From Opitutales bacterium (GTDB lineage: Bacteria > Verrucomicrobiota > Verrucomicrobiia > Opitutales > Seribacteraceae): 64,000 nt of DNA. Shown one piece after another: positions 46,844 to 56,859 of the stretch. The position numbers were made by a program, and so were the translations under genes. Each line of letters begins with the position of its first letter. The first letter of the stretch is position 1. The stretch lies in assembly GCA_028101545.1 (NCBI GenBank), contig JAOHKZ010000002.1, positions 44,645 through 108,644 on the forward strand. Reading direction: 5' to 3'. The notes under the pieces were generated by a model. It worked only from the letters and a program-made list of their open reading frames with translations, ran no database searches and was not told where the DNA came from.

Positions 46844-47519
46844 TATGGAACCTAATCATTCAAAAGAGCAAGTGCCGAATTCTACGAAGAATTTCAATCG
46901 AAGGGGAAATATGATTACTTTTATGGAGACGAGCGGAGAAAAAATCTTTATATCAACAACATAGGCACAGGTAAAAGAATCTTGGAAGTAGGTTGTCGAT
47001 CTGGGAATTTAACCCAGTATTATCATCGCGAGAATTATGTTATTGGAGTGGATGTGGATCGTAATGCTTTGATGGAATTTGAAAAAAGATTAGGATTAAA
47101 AGTATATGGGTTGATATAGACAGCGAAGAATTACCTTTTAGTGACAATGAATTTGATACAGTAGTATTTTCCGAAGTCATGGAGCATCTTCGTTTTTCGC
47201 AAAAAGCTCTTTGCGAGATTGCTAGAGTACTTACAAAAATTGCACATTGATCGGATCCGTGCCTAATGCATTTCGTCTAAGAAACCGCTGGAAATTCCTC
47301 CTTGGAAAACCCTTTGAGTCTGATCCATCACATCTTCGGTCTTATTCGGATAAAACTTTGAAGGAAGAATTAAATAAAGTTTTTGAAAAGATTCAGACTC
47401 ATCCTATTTCTGGGCATATACTAGGCGGTGGAAGCTCAGGTGTGCCAGTTTTTGAGTGGTTACCTTACCCAATAGGAAATTTATTTGCTTTAGACTTACT
47501 TTTTGAAGCAAAAAAATAA
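46844..47519 (+). pseudogene. SAM-dependent methyltransferase with three frameshifts
   Basis: Pieces in successive frames read AEFYEEFQSKGKYDYFYGD, KRILEVGCRSGNLTQYY (motif I), VDIDSEELPFSDNEFDTVVF, SEVMEHLRFSQKAL, then GSVPNAFRLRNRWKFLLGKP. The breaks fall at runs AAAA (46862-46865), GGG (47108-47110) and AAAAA (47235-47239). Each is repaired by adding one base. The protein is otherwise coherent, so homopolymer miscalls are likely. It would be a type-11 methyltransferase in the surface polysaccharide cluster. Confidence 0.65.
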
Positions 47520-47534
47520 ATTAATTGAATTTAA

Positions 47535-48251
47535 TTATTTTATTTTAATACCGATTCTTCCAGTATAATCGATACGATTAAGTAAGATATTAATATTATT
47601 TTCTTCTAAAAAACGATCCACTGCTAACTTGCAACCTTCCCAGTGCCCATAATCATCAAGGATTATAACACCACCTGGTTCAACTTTAGGATACAAATAG
47701 GTTAATGCATGTAATGTGGGGTCGTGCCAGTCCATATCGAGACGCAGGAGTGCTATTTTATCTGGAATTGTATTAGGTAATGTATCTTCAATCTTACCCT
47801 TAACAAAATGTATTTTTTCTTTCGGGTAACCACACAGGTTCATGGTAGTTTTGACATCATTTAAATCGGCACAGCACCAATTTGAATTCTCTTCTCCAGT
47901 CTGGAGTTCTTTAAATTTTTTATGAGCGAAATTACCATCCTCCTTGGAAGGTTTACTCATTCCCGTATATGTATCGTAGAGATAAATATCTCTTTTAAGA
48001 TCGGAGCAAATTTTTAAAGTTTTAAGCATGGTAAGCATGCTTCCACCTCGCCACACTCCACATTCAACAACGCAACCCTTTATTTGGGCATTTACCAAGT
48101 ACTTGATTGAATTTAAATTAGCATATAATCTTTCCCAAGACGCCATGGAGTATTGCATGCCCAGTTTTATAATCTCATAATCTTCTTGAATAATACCCTT
48201 CTCTTTTTTGAAGGTCTTTTTTTTAATGAGTTTTTTAAATATGTTCGCCAT
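47535..48251 (-). CDS. TylF/macrocin-type O-methyltransferase family protein
   Basis: 238 residues. GCVVECGVWRGGSMLTMLK (SAM site), YLYDTYTGMSKPSKEDG, LRLDMDWHDPTLHALTYLYP and VEPGGVIILDDYGHWEGCK carry the metal-binding Asp pair. These are diagnostic of the TylF family, which O-methylates sugars in antibiotics and polysaccharides. It is likely to methylate a surface-glycan sugar. It is convergent with the frameshifted methyltransferase upstream. Confidence 0.85.
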   Translation of the reverse strand: MANIFKKLIKKKTFKKEKGIIQEDYEIIKLGMQYSMASWERLYANLNSIKYLVNAQIKGCVVECGVWRGGSMLTMLKTLKICSDLKRDIYLYDTYTGMSKPSKEDGNFAHKKFKELQTGEENSNWCCADLNDVKTTMNLCGYPKEKIHFVKGKIEDTLPNTIPDKIALLRLDMDWHDPTLHALTYLYPKVEPGGVIILDDYGHWEGCKLAVDRFLEENNINILLNRIDYTGRIGIKIK

Positions 48252-48284
48252 AGTATAATTTAATCTTTCAAATGTTAAAATATT

Positions 48285-48956
48285 ATGAGGCGTAGTGCAA
48301 TTACATTGGAATCTGAAATCTCAGACATAGAAAGAAAAGCACTTTTTAAAGTTCTTAACGAGTTATCGCTCAAAGGCACACATTTAGAAATTGGCACCGC
48401 AGCGGGTGGAACGTTATGTGAAATCTATAATATTTACAAATCTGCAGGTAGAGAAATTCCAAACTTTTGGGTGGTTGATCCTATGAAATATTTCCCAAAT
48501 CAACTCGATATTGTTAAGAAAAACTTAATTTCCAAAGGTGTTGACCTTACGAAAATAAGGTTTTTGCAAAACATCAGTAGTGTTGCATTAAAGAAAGCCT
48601 TTTCTGAAAGTCCCGAATTTGATTTTATTTTGATTGATGGAAGTCATAAAAGAAAATATGTGACCCAGGATCTTATTTGGACTAGATTCTTAAAGGAAGG
48701 GGGAATCCTATGTGCACACGACTATTCTATGCAGTTTCCAGGCGTAACTAAGAGTATCGATCTTTTTCTGAAAAAATACGAAAATTACAAACAGATATTA
48801 ATTACTGAAAGCTTAGTTATAATTAAAAAGGAAAAAACATCTGAAAATTATGAAATCACAAACATGATGGTGCTCAGAGCAGCGATGCATGGTTTTTTTC
48901 ATCAAATATTTAAGAGTATTAAAAAAAGAGTAAGCACTAAACATAGTCTTACCTAA
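48285..48956 (+). CDS. Class I SAM-dependent methyltransferase (methyltransferase_24-like)
   Basis: 223 residues. HLEIGTAAGGTLCEIYNIY is the SAM-binding loop, followed by FWVVDPMKYFPNQLD, FDFILIDGSHKRKYVTQDL and LKEGGILCAHDYSMQ, the usual order of this small-molecule or sugar methyltransferase group. It is divergent from the TylF-like gene with a 33-bp spacer and overlaps the sulfotransferase gene end by 8 bp. The substrate is unknown. Confidence 0.8.
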   Translation: MRRSAITLESEISDIERKALFKVLNELSLKGTHLEIGTAAGGTLCEIYNIYKSAGREIPNFWVVDPMKYFPNQLDIVKKNLISKGVDLTKIRFLQNISSVALKKAFSESPEFDFILIDGSHKRKYVTQDLIWTRFLKEGGILCAHDYSMQFPGVTKSIDLFLKKYENYKQILITESLVIIKKEKTSENYEITNMMVLRAAMHGFFHQIFKSIKKRVSTKHSLT

Positions 48957-49587
48957 GCAAAGCCATTTTTTCAGAATCTTCAACTTCTTCCTTTAGGTGT
49001 GGATCCCATTCTATCTCCTGAGTTTCTGAAACATTTTTCCTTGGTCTGTTTTGGATAATCTTACTATTAAAATTATACCCCTGTTTAGATAAAAAATAGA
49101 TAAGATCGCTGGCCAAGTTCTCCTGCTTACCAATAAATGTAATGTCATTATGGGCATATTGGGAATACAACTCTGAGACAAAACCTGGTCTACTAGAAAA
49201 AACCTTTCGGTCAAATTCGTTAAAATCATATGATTTGCATGTACGAAGAAAATAATTTGGGTGCCAATAATTATTACTGCCGAAAGTCTTCCAACTTACC
49301 TTATCTTGACAACAGTACTTCCACCACGATTCGTACCATTTGAGAGGATGCCTTACAAAGCAGAAAGAAACTTTCGGGGGGAAAATTTACTAAAACTAAA
49401 ATTAATTTTGGATAATAACCTAGTGTGCGATTGGGGGGAAAAAAGCGACCCTAGTCCAATCTATATGTTTATGATATCCTATTTCTTTGTGTACAAGTCC
49501 TTGTTCTTTGAGGATTACTGACACCCAGGATCCTCCTGTTTTGGGTATATGTAAAAAACATTCACCTTTTTTTAAAAGTAATGCCAT
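48949..49587 (-). pseudogene. Sulfotransferase-domain protein, one frameshift
   Basis: From ATG 49587 the frame gives ECFLHIPKTGGSWVSVILKE, the PAPS 5'-phosphosulfate loop of sulfotransferase family proteins, then HKHIDWTRVAFF. A frame change in the GGGGGG run at 49376-49381 leads to VSFCFVRHPLKWYESWWKY (3'-phosphate-binding RxxxxxxxS block) and FIGKQENLASDLIYFLSKQG. Both halves are convincing. A single base missing from the homopolymer explains the break. It would transfer sulfate from PAPS to a surface glycan, matching the cysCDN operon at 22.2-25.0 kb. Confidence 0.7.
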
Positions 49588-49590
49588 ATG

Positions 49591-50697
49591 TTAAAGATAA
49601 ATTTTGGTTAATTTTTCTCCTAAGATGTTTTTGGAAAAATTTAAGTCAACAAATACTTTTCCTTCCTTAATCATTTTTTTTGCCTGACTTGCCTCATTCA
49701 AGTAAAACTCAATTGCTCCTGCTAATTCTATAGGTTTGTTGGGCTTAACAAGAATTCCGTTTTTACGATTTGTAATCACCTCAGGGATGCCACCCACGGA
49801 GGTGCCAATCACATTAGTTTCGGAATACATTGCCTGCAATAAAACCTGTGGTATTCCTTCGTTTTTGGTACTTGCTAAGACCACGACATCTAAAGCTGAG
49901 AAATAAGGCCAAGGGTTTTCTTTGTGTCCCAAGCAGTAAATTCTTTCTCTAAATATAGATTTCGCCACTAAGTCATTAATGCTTTTTTCTATTGGACCAC
50001 CACCAACTAAGACTAAGATTGTATTATGGTACTTTTGGGCTACTTTTTCAAACGCATAAATCAGTGATTGATGCCCTTTCCAACTTCTCAAAACTGATAT
50101 TTGTCCGATCATAAAAGAATTTTGGTCAGCTCCAATTTCTTGAATCAATGAATTCCGAGAATTGCTCTTAGTTGGTAAGTTTTGGGGAGGGTATATTGCC
50201 GTTGGTAATGTTTTAACCTTTGTCATATCTAGTAAGAAAGTTTTTCGTATGTGATCGCTGATGCATTCTCCAGTGGTAACTACAATCGAGCACAAATATC
50301 GATATTGGGTTCTATTGAGAAGGGATTTCCTTATTGTTGTACTCACATGGCGATAGCGTGCTCTAACTTTAATTCTTAATGTATAAGCTGCAATTAATCC
50401 CGCCCAACTGTCCGTACTACTGTGAGTGGCGACTGCATCTGGTTTTAAACGCCAGAGAATCCAAAGCATTTTTAGAATATTCAGAAGTGTTCTTGGCTTA
50501 GTGAAATAAACTGAAATTACTTGGAATCCGTCTTCTTTGCATCGTTTGAAAAGAGTGCCATCATCTGGTGCAACCAGGATCATTTCATGCCCTTGTTCGC
50601 GGAACCATTTCATTTCTTCAAAGATTCGAATCTCCTGCCCACCCCAATGAGGAGAAGCCTCGGTATGAATGATTTTTAATTTCTTATCGGAAGTCAT
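49591..50697 (-). CDS. Glycosyltransferase family 4
   Basis: 368 residues. IIHTEASPHWGGQEIRIFEE at the N-terminus, MIGQISVLRSWKGHQSLIYA and STKNEGIPQVLLQAMYSETN are GT4 hallmarks. It has no signal or TM segment and would act at the cytoplasmic face of the inner membrane on an LPS or polysaccharide precursor. It overlaps the next gene upstream by 1 bp, in a three-glycosyltransferase operon. Confidence 0.9.
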   Translation of the reverse strand: MTSDKKLKIIHTEASPHWGGQEIRIFEEMKWFREQGHEMILVAPDDGTLFKRCKEDGFQVISVYFTKPRTLLNILKMLWILWRLKPDAVATHSSTDSWAGLIAAYTLRIKVRARYRHVSTTIRKSLLNRTQYRYLCSIVVTTGECISDHIRKTFLLDMTKVKTLPTAIYPPQNLPTKSNSRNSLIQEIGADQNSFMIGQISVLRSWKGHQSLIYAFEKVAQKYHNTILVLVGGGPIEKSINDLVAKSIFRERIYCLGHKENPWPYFSALDVVVLASTKNEGIPQVLLQAMYSETNVIGTSVGGIPEVITNRKNGILVKPNKPIELAGAIEFYLNEASQAKKMIKEGKVFVDLNFSKNILGEKLTKIYL

Positions 50698-51464
50698 TAA
50701 TGAGAGTTCAATTGATAAAGTTTCTTATATTTCAAATTTACTTCTTTGGCGATGGATATTGCTAATTTAAACCCAAGTATACCATCTAGAAAACCAAACT
50801 TGATAATGTAATTTCGAAAGAAACGCCAAATCGCACGTAAAGTCCCCTCCCCTAGAAAGGTTTTCACCCCTTCTTTTGACTTCATCTGAACCCACAGTTC
50901 GGAATATTTTTCGATTCTTAAATTTCGATCGTTCCAGTCGCGATAACTGTGATGCTTAAGCAATCCATTCAACTTTTGTGAAGTACCTTTCAAATTGATG
51001 GATTCATGAACTGCTCGATCCTCAATTTCCCAGCAATCTGAACGAAAAATCCGAAGATTCCAGTCGGGGAACCACTCTCCGTGATTGACCCATTGATTTT
51101 CAAAGAAAACCTTACGGTTTATTTCAAAGCCATTGCAATTTAAATTATCGAAATTGATTTCCTGAAGTGCTTTTGAAAGACTTGAGGAGACTACCTCATC
51201 AGCATCCAACCAAAATAACCAGGGTTGTGTTGCCTGAAGAAATAGTTTTTTCCTGCTTTTAGGGAAACCTAACCATTCCCCGTGAACTACATTTGCTCCG
51301 TGGCTTTCGCAAATCTCTAAACTTTTATCAGTACTGCCTGAATCATAAACTAGGATTTCCTCAAATATGGATAGAGGAGGCAGTGAATGTTTCAGATTCT
51401 CATCCTCGTTTTTAACAAGGATGCAAACTGAAATCGGAAGTTTTGCTGGATTCCCCTTATGCAT
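50697..51464 (-). CDS. Glycosyltransferase family 2, WaaE/KdtX-like
   Basis: 255 residues. ISVCILVKNEDENLKHSLPP, EEILVYDSGSTDKSLEI, WLFWLDADEVVSS (DxD) and YSELWVQMKSKEGV resemble WaaE/KdtX-type inner-core glucosyltransferases. It has no TM helix except a weak C-terminal hydrophobic patch. It overlaps the upstream GT4 gene by 8 bp, so the three genes are co-translated. Confidence 0.85.
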   Translation of the reverse strand: MHKGNPAKLPISVCILVKNEDENLKHSLPPLSIFEEILVYDSGSTDKSLEICESHGANVVHGEWLGFPKSRKKLFLQATQPWLFWLDADEVVSSSLSKALQEINFDNLNCNGFEINRKVFFENQWVNHGEWFPDWNLRIFRSDCWEIEDRAVHESINLKGTSQKLNGLLKHHSYRDWNDRNLRIEKYSELWVQMKSKEGVKTFLGEGTLRAIWRFFRNYIIKFGFLDGILGFKLAISIAKEVNLKYKKLYQLNSH

Positions 51465-52536
51465 TTAATAATTGGAGGTAGGAATTAATTTCATTCTCAG
51501 AAGTGAGCTCTTTCACTGATTCCGAAATTAACTTGCGATTCAAGTTTCTTATTTCCTTGATCCATTTAATTACATTTCCTTGCACTACATCTTGAGGGTT
51601 TTTAACGGCAAGACCGTTGCTTTCATTCAAGCATTCACTAACTCCATTACTTTGGGTTGTAAGGACTGGGCATCCGCAAGCCAGAGCTTCCAGGCAACTA
51701 TTGGAAAATGGATCGTAAAGAGTAGGCAAAACAAAAAGATCGACCATTTTATACCAGGATGCAGTATCGGCGACGGGACCAATAAAAGAAATATCTTTTG
51801 CAATACCAAGTCCCTCGGCCTTTTGGGCAAATTCGGAGTGATTACCGCGTCCCACTACCCATAAATGACAAGGTGTTATCTTTGTTAGTACTGATAGCAT
51901 TTTAAATGCATAAATAAGCCCTTTTCTCTCCCATCCATTTGCGCAAAAAAGAATATTTAAACAATCATTGGAAAGGTTGTGCTCAGTTTTTAATGTTTTT
52001 CTCTCAGGTAACTTAGCAAATTGAAAAAAGGCTTGTTTATATCCATTTTTAATGACTTCACATTTATGCTTATATTCGGGATAATATTGTTCTAATTCTT
52101 TAAATATAAGTTGAGAATTGGGAACGACGCATTTTGATTTGCTTATAGAATACCGCTCAAGGATTGGAGTGATTAAATGATTTGGGTTGGTAATCTTTTT
52201 AATAATCCCTGTTTTTTTTCTCCTAAGCCAGCATTTATGAACTCCGTCGCCCATACGGAAAATTGCACCAGGGATTCCGCGAGTCATACTAAAAGCGAGA
52301 GCATCAGGTTTTTGTGAAAGAAATTTATTTACAGAAGATGCAAATGATAAAGATTTAAACCAACCGGGGCCTTTGCAACCTAAAAAATTATAATCTTTCT
52401 CATTGCAACCCGCGTATATTAATGAAGCATTAAAAGTTCCTTGGAATCCTTCGAGAAAACGTTTAGCAACAATTTCTGCACCTCCAAATCCATCGAACTC
52501 TTTTCTAACTATGTATATTTTTCTTTCCACTTGCAA
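51457..52536 (-). CDS. Glycosyltransferase family 4, WaaG-like
   Basis: 359 residues. YIVRKEFDGFGGAEIVAKRF at the N-terminus, FRMGDGVHKCWL, LFCANGWERKGLIYAFKMLS and YDPFSNSCLEALACGCPVLT form the WaaG signature (first outer-core glucose on heptose II). The terminal E-x7-E block is intact. It is the first gene of the minus-strand glycosyltransferase operon and is divergent from the HTH-metallo-beta-lactamase gene 45 bp away. Confidence 0.85.
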   Translation of the reverse strand: MQVERKIYIVRKEFDGFGGAEIVAKRFLEGFQGTFNASLIYAGCNEKDYNFLGCKGPGWFKSLSFASSVNKFLSQKPDALAFSMTRGIPGAIFRMGDGVHKCWLRRKKTGIIKKITNPNHLITPILERYSISKSKCVVPNSQLIFKELEQYYPEYKHKCEVIKNGYKQAFFQFAKLPERKTLKTEHNLSNDCLNILFCANGWERKGLIYAFKMLSVLTKITPCHLWVVGRGNHSEFAQKAEGLGIAKDISFIGPVADTASWYKMVDLFVLPTLYDPFSNSCLEALACGCPVLTTQSNGVSECLNESNGLAVKNPQDVVQGNVIKWIKEIRNLNRKLISESVKELTSENEINSYLQLLNA

Positions 52537-52581
52537 TAGGTTGCCATTTTGCGAGATGAAGTTTTAGTAACTTTTTTTTCC

Positions 52582-53391
52582 ATGCTCGAAGATAATCATG
52601 AAGATATCATTGCGAAGGCGATGCGCGGAAAAAGCTTCAGCAAGTCTGCCATTGCTGAAAGGGCAAATATTGAAAGGAGTGCTATTGAAAGAATCCTTAG
52701 GGGGGAGGTTTCAGAGGTTGCTATCGCTTGCATTGCTCCTGTCTTAGGATTGAGTGCTGAAAAACTTTTGATTTCAGCCCGAAAGGAATGGTCTCCGAAA
52801 CCGGTTGAGTTAAACGGTTTAAAAAGGTTTGAGTCAGATTTTGGTGAAATGTCGGTAAATGCGTATGTCGTTTGCGAACAAGATTCGAAGAAGGCTTGGT
52901 TTTTTGATACGGGTACAGATTGTGATTCACTTATTTCATTCATTGAAGAAGATGGCTTAAAGGTCGATTCTATTTTATTAACACATACCCATCGTGATCA
53001 TATTTATTCCCTAGATGAAATGAAAAAAAACTTTGGAAACCCTAAGGTTTTTGTTCACAAAAGTGAACCACTACGGGATTCTACCTTAATAGATGAAGGC
53101 TTTTCGATGAACCTCGGGAGGTTTTCCTTGAAGGTGCTTCATACCCATGGACACTCTGCTGGGGGCTTAACTTATTTAATTGAGGGACTCCCCTGCCCTG
53201 TTGCGGTTGTGGGTGATGCCCTATTTGCCGGATCCATGGGAGGTGGAATGGTTTCTTTCCAAGATGCCCTAAGGACAAACCGTGAAAAGATTATGACTTT
53301 GCCTGATAATTGTGTACTTTGCCCAGGGCATGGGCCGATGACAACTGTGGGAGAGGAAAAAAAGTACAATCCTTTTTTCCCTGAATTTTAA
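52582..53391 (+). CDS. HTH DNA-binding domain fused to metallo-beta-lactamase-fold hydrolase
   Basis: About 269 residues from the ATG at 52582 (a TTG 11 codons earlier is possible). Residues ~10-60 (KSFSKSAIAERANIERSAIE, then RILRGEVSEVAIACIAPVLG) read as an XRE-type helix-turn-helix. The remainder is a glyoxalase-II-like fold with ILLTHTHRDHIYSLDEM, HTHGHSAGGLTYL, VVGDALFAGSMGGG and LCPGHGPMTTVGEE, giving the five His/Asp zinc ligands. Fusions of this kind suggest a transcription regulator with a thioester or hydroxyacylglutathione-type sensor, but the substrate is unknown. Confidence 0.75.
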   Translation: MLEDNHEDIIAKAMRGKSFSKSAIAERANIERSAIERILRGEVSEVAIACIAPVLGLSAEKLLISARKEWSPKPVELNGLKRFESDFGEMSVNAYVVCEQDSKKAWFFDTGTDCDSLISFIEEDGLKVDSILLTHTHRDHIYSLDEMKKNFGNPKVFVHKSEPLRDSTLIDEGFSMNLGRFSLKVLHTHGHSAGGLTYLIEGLPCPVAVVGDALFAGSMGGGMVSFQDALRTNREKIMTLPDNCVLCPGHGPMTTVGEEKKYNPFFPEF

Positions 53392-53397
53392 TCTATT

Positions 53398-53793
53398 TTA
53401 CCTCGCCTGAAGACGGAAATCTTCAAGGCCGTTTTTTCGGCAAAGGTCGACCACTTGGGTAACATGTTTGAGGGGAACATCTTCATCAGCCACAACCAGT
53501 ATGATTGGTTTTTTGGGCAGGGTCGATGTTGCTTGAAATAATGCGGTAAGTTTTTCCAAGCTTAAGGGTTTGGCGTCTGCAAAAAAATCTCCCTCTTTTG
53601 ATATGGACACGATCAGTTCATTACTGATCAGATTTGATCCAGCTGAATCAATCTTGGGGAGTTTTATATTTAATGCTCTCAAATCCCGAAACTGCATCGT
53701 AACGAGAAAAAATATAATCAAAACCATGAGGACATCGATCAAGGGAACCATGTCGATTCTTGGTTTTTTTCTTTTTCGAATGATTAAGGACAT
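53398..53793 (-). CDS. ExbD/TolR-family biopolymer transport protein
   Basis: 131 residues. The basic N-terminus is followed by PRIDMVPLIDVLMVLIIFFL, whose TM-embedded Asp is the conserved proton-channel residue. The periplasmic domain ends VTQVVDLCRKNGLEDFRLQ. It works with an ExbB/TolQ partner to drive TonB- or Tol-type energy transfer. The ExbB-like gene ends at the same base where this gene starts. Confidence 0.9.
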   Translation of the reverse strand: MSLIIRKRKKPRIDMVPLIDVLMVLIIFFLVTMQFRDLRALNIKLPKIDSAGSNLISNELIVSISKEGDFFADAKPLSLEKLTALFQATSTLPKKPIILVVADEDVPLKHVTQVVDLCRKNGLEDFRLQAR

Positions 53794-54761
53794 TAAGTTT
53801 TAAATGAAGCTTTATTAGTTCCTACGGCATCAATAAGTCGTGCGGTTAACCAATCAAGCGAGGCAGCACGTTTCTCTACAATCCTTATTAAATATGCATG
53901 GCCAATTAAGGCGGGTATGGCAATCCCAAGTCCAATGATTGTGGTTAACAAGGCTAGTGCTATCCCCTCTGAGAAAATTTCAGTTCCATCTGACAATCCA
54001 CTTGCTGGCATGGTTGAAAAAACCTGTACCAATCCAGTTGCAGTTCCTAATAGTCCAATTAAAGGTGCGGCTGCGACCACAACTTCAAGTAAGAATAAAC
54101 CTTTTTCAAGTGCAGCAACTTCTAGCCTAGAGTATGCAAGCAAGGCTTCATGGGATGGTTTTTCATGAATAGCTACGTGCACAATGCGCTCTGCAGCTGA
54201 GTAACGCTTCCATTTTTTATTTGGAAATTCTCCAGATCGAAGAGCTTTTTCGACTTTTCGTGGAAAAGTAAGACCAGGACGCAATGAATAAATCCTTTCC
54301 GTAAATATAAATACAGCAAGTAGTAAGCAGGCAGTTAAGGGATAAATAAAAATACCTGCCTGTTTGTAAGAGAGTGGTTCTTTAAGCTCCTGGAAAGAGG
54401 CAATGAAATCTGCTTCTATTCCTTTTCTTACGATTAATGCCAAGTTTTCATTACGAAAAACCTGTGAGGTGCTATTCTTATCCAATTCGATTTCATTCGA
54501 TAGTTGGGTATTCTTACATTCAATCAAAATAAAAGAAATGTTATCTACCTGAAAGGCATTCTTTTTTAAAACACTTCCCGAGAACTTACTAAGAGATGGG
54601 TCAATTTCAACAGGAACGGCTGTAAAAGTAATTTCATCCTCAGACAAGGCATCAAGAAAATCTGAGATTACAAAAACTTTCTCATGATCTAAAATACAAC
54701 CTGGGGTTAGGGATAATAATAAAAAAAGCGAAAATTTTACTATTATTCCTGAAGGAGTCAT
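53793..54761 (-). CDS. ExbB/TolQ-family proton channel with N-terminal periplasmic extension
   Basis: 322 residues, longer than the usual ~240. The first ~140 residues begin with a lipoprotein-like signal (FSLFLLLSLTPGC) and an unrecognised domain. The MotA/TolQ/ExbB part follows: GIFIYPLTACLLLAVFIFTE (TM1), AAPLIGLLGTATGLVQVFST and IALALLTTIIGLGIAIPALI. It pairs with ExbD at 53398. The extension is probably periplasmic; its role is unknown. The gap to leuD is 8 bp. Confidence 0.85.
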   Translation of the reverse strand: MTPSGIIVKFSLFLLLSLTPGCILDHEKVFVISDFLDALSEDEITFTAVPVEIDPSLSKFSGSVLKKNAFQVDNISFILIECKNTQLSNEIELDKNSTSQVFRNENLALIVRKGIEADFIASFQELKEPLSYKQAGIFIYPLTACLLLAVFIFTERIYSLRPGLTFPRKVEKALRSGEFPNKKWKRYSAAERIVHVAIHEKPSHEALLAYSRLEVAALEKGLFLLEVVVAAAPLIGLLGTATGLVQVFSTMPASGLSDGTEIFSEGIALALLTTIIGLGIAIPALIGHAYLIRIVEKRAASLDWLTARLIDAVGTNKASFKT

Positions 54762-54769
54762 AATAATCT

Positions 54770-55366
54770 TTATATATATGCTAAGTTCTTATGAATATCT
54801 TCAATACCTTGGTTGGCTTGAAGTAATTCATCCAACGGATCCCAAGATCCATTGAGAAGAGAATCACGAGCACCCTCCCTTAATTCGTGCGGATAGGAAC
54901 TATCCCCCACCCTAATCACTCGATTTAGAATATCTACTACAACCTCGCATTTTGGGTCTTGTTCTATGCTTGCTGAAATCAAATTTCTCGTTTCATCAGA
55001 TACAGAAACACAGGGCATTCCTAAATTAATTGAATTTCCAAAAAATATTTCAGCGAAATTCCCGGCTATTATTGCACGAAATCCAGCACGATAAAGAGAT
55101 TGTGGTGCATGCTCCCTCGAACTACCACAACCAAAATTTGCCCCTGTTAGCATGATGGATGAGTTGGCAAATTTGGTATCATTTAATGGGTGATTTTTTT
55201 TACTCCCATCCTCATTAAATTTCATATCATAAAATAAATATTCCCCTAAACCGTCAAAGGTTACACATTTCATAAAACGGGCGGGTATGATGCGATCAGT
55301 ATCAATGTCATCTCCTGGTACATAGACTGCATTTCCTGACACTTGAGAAATTTTTTCTAATGGCAT
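54770..55366 (-). CDS. leuD: 3-isopropylmalate dehydratase small subunit
   Basis: 198 residues. GNAVYVPGDDIDTDRIIPAR, NFGCGSSREHAPQSLYRAGF and NSINLGMPCV are LeuD landmarks. It forms isopropylmalate isomerase with LeuC in leucine biosynthesis. It lies 12 bp after leuC and leads into the exbB gene 8 bp downstream. Length is normal. Confidence 0.95.
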   Translation of the reverse strand: MPLEKISQVSGNAVYVPGDDIDTDRIIPARFMKCVTFDGLGEYLFYDMKFNEDGSKKNHPLNDTKFANSSIMLTGANFGCGSSREHAPQSLYRAGFRAIIAGNFAEIFFGNSINLGMPCVSVSDETRNLISASIEQDPKCEVVVDILNRVIRVGDSSYPHELREGARDSLLNGSWDPLDELLQANQGIEDIHKNLAYI

Positions 55367-55378
55367 AATAAAATAATT

Positions 55379-56788
55379 TTAGGATGAAAATACTTCGCGA
55401 CTATCAGAGATTACTCCAGTGATAGCCGCGGCAGCTACCATGGTGGGGCTCATTAGCATGGTCCTTCCTGTAGGGCTTCCTTGCCTGCCCTTAAAATTAC
55501 GATTGCTTGAACTCGCGCATAACTGATCCCCGATCAATTTATCCGGATTCATTGCCAAGCACATGGAGCAACCCGCATAACGCCATTCAAAACCTGCATC
55601 AGTAAAGATTTTATCCAAACCTTTCTCCTCTGCTATTTTACTGACTACCTGGGAACCAGGAACTACGATGGCTTTTATTCCTTCCTTGACCTTATGACCA
55701 TGAATCTGACTGGCAACCTCCTCAAGATCCGAAATCCTTCCATTTGTGCATGAACCAATAAAGGCAACATCAATTGGGGTTCCCTTAATCGGAGCTCCTG
55801 GAGTAATTTTCATATATTCAATTGCCTCCTCAATGCTTGCTTTTTCTTTTGGATCGACAAGGGATGGATTAGGGATGGTTTCATTAATTCCGATTGCCTG
55901 GCTTGGATTAATTCCCCAAGTGACCGTAGGACCAATTTCAGATGCATCAATTTTTACAATATCATCATAGTGACAACCTTCGTCTGATGCAAAGGAAGCC
56001 CATTTTGATACTACTTCATCCCAATTTTCATTCTTGGGTGAATATGGTTTCCCTTTTAAATATTCAAATGTTTTTTCATCCGGATTAACATACCCCGCAC
56101 GGGCTCCGCCTTCGATAGACATATTACACGCTGTCATTCTTTCCTCCATGGAGAAAGAATCAAATACATCGCCTGCGTACTCATAGGCATATCCCGTTCC
56201 ACCATTTACACCGAGCACCTTGATGATATGAAGAATAACATCTTTTGCAAAAATGCCCGGATTCAATTTACCATTAACCTCAATTCGGCGAACTTTTAAC
56301 TTACCCAAAGCCATTGTCTGCGTTGCAAGTAAATCGCGAACCTGGCTTGTCCCGATACCAAATGCGATAGCCCCAAAAGCACCATGCGTGGATGTGTGAG
56401 AATCTCCACAGGCAATGGTCATCCCTGGTTGAGTTAATCCTTGCTCTGGGCCGACTACATGTACTATTCCCTGCTTGCCCGTGTCCACATCAAAAAATGT
56501 TACATCGAAATCCTTACAGTTCTTACGTAATTCTTTAATCATGGCATCTGCCAATGGATCAGAATACGGCTCCTGTGTTTCGTTAGTGGGTACAATATGG
56601 TCCACAGTAGCAAAAGTTCTTTCTGGGTATCGCACCGGTAAATTCTGTTCTCGTAGCATTCCAAATGCCTGTGGACTTGTTACTTCGTGAATAAGATGAC
56701 GACCAACAAAAAGCTGGGTTTGACCATTTTGTAACTGACCAACCGAATGTGCCTTCCAGACCTTCTCGAATAAATTTAATTTACTCAT
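55379..56788 (-). CDS. leuC: 3-isopropylmalate dehydratase large subunit
   Basis: 469 residues. [54 protein letters not shown] and [13 protein letters not shown] contain the three Cys ligands of the 4Fe-4S cluster. It isomerises 2- to 3-isopropylmalate with LeuD in the cytoplasm. No leuA or leuB is in the window. Confidence 0.95.
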   Translation of the reverse strand: MSKLNLFEKVWKAHSVGQLQNGQTQLFVGRHLIHEVTSPQAFGMLREQNLPVRYPERTFATVDHIVPTNETQEPYSDPLADAMIKELRKNCKDFDVTFFDVDTGKQGIVHVVGPEQGLTQPGMTIACGDSHTSTHGAFGAIAFGIGTSQVRDLLATQTMALGKLKVRRIEVNGKLNPGIFAKDVILHIIKVLGVNGGTGYAYEYAGDVFDSFSMEERMTACNMSIEGGARAGYVNPDEKTFEYLKGKPYSPKNENWDEVVSKWASFASDEGCHYDDIVKIDASEIGPTVTWGINPSQAIGINETIPNPSLVDPKEKASIEEAIEYMKITPGAPIKGTPIDVAFIGSCTNGRISDLEEVASQIHGHKVKEGIKAIVVPGSQVVSKIAEEKGLDKIFTDAGFEWRYAGCSMCLAMNPDKLIGDQLCASSSNRNFKGRQGSPTGRTMLMSPTMVAAAAITGVISDSREVFSS

Positions 56789-56859
56789 AAATGAAATCGA
56801 TCACACTATTAACATGATGCGAGATCAGCAAGTGAAATAGAATTTTAAAACTTATTAAA

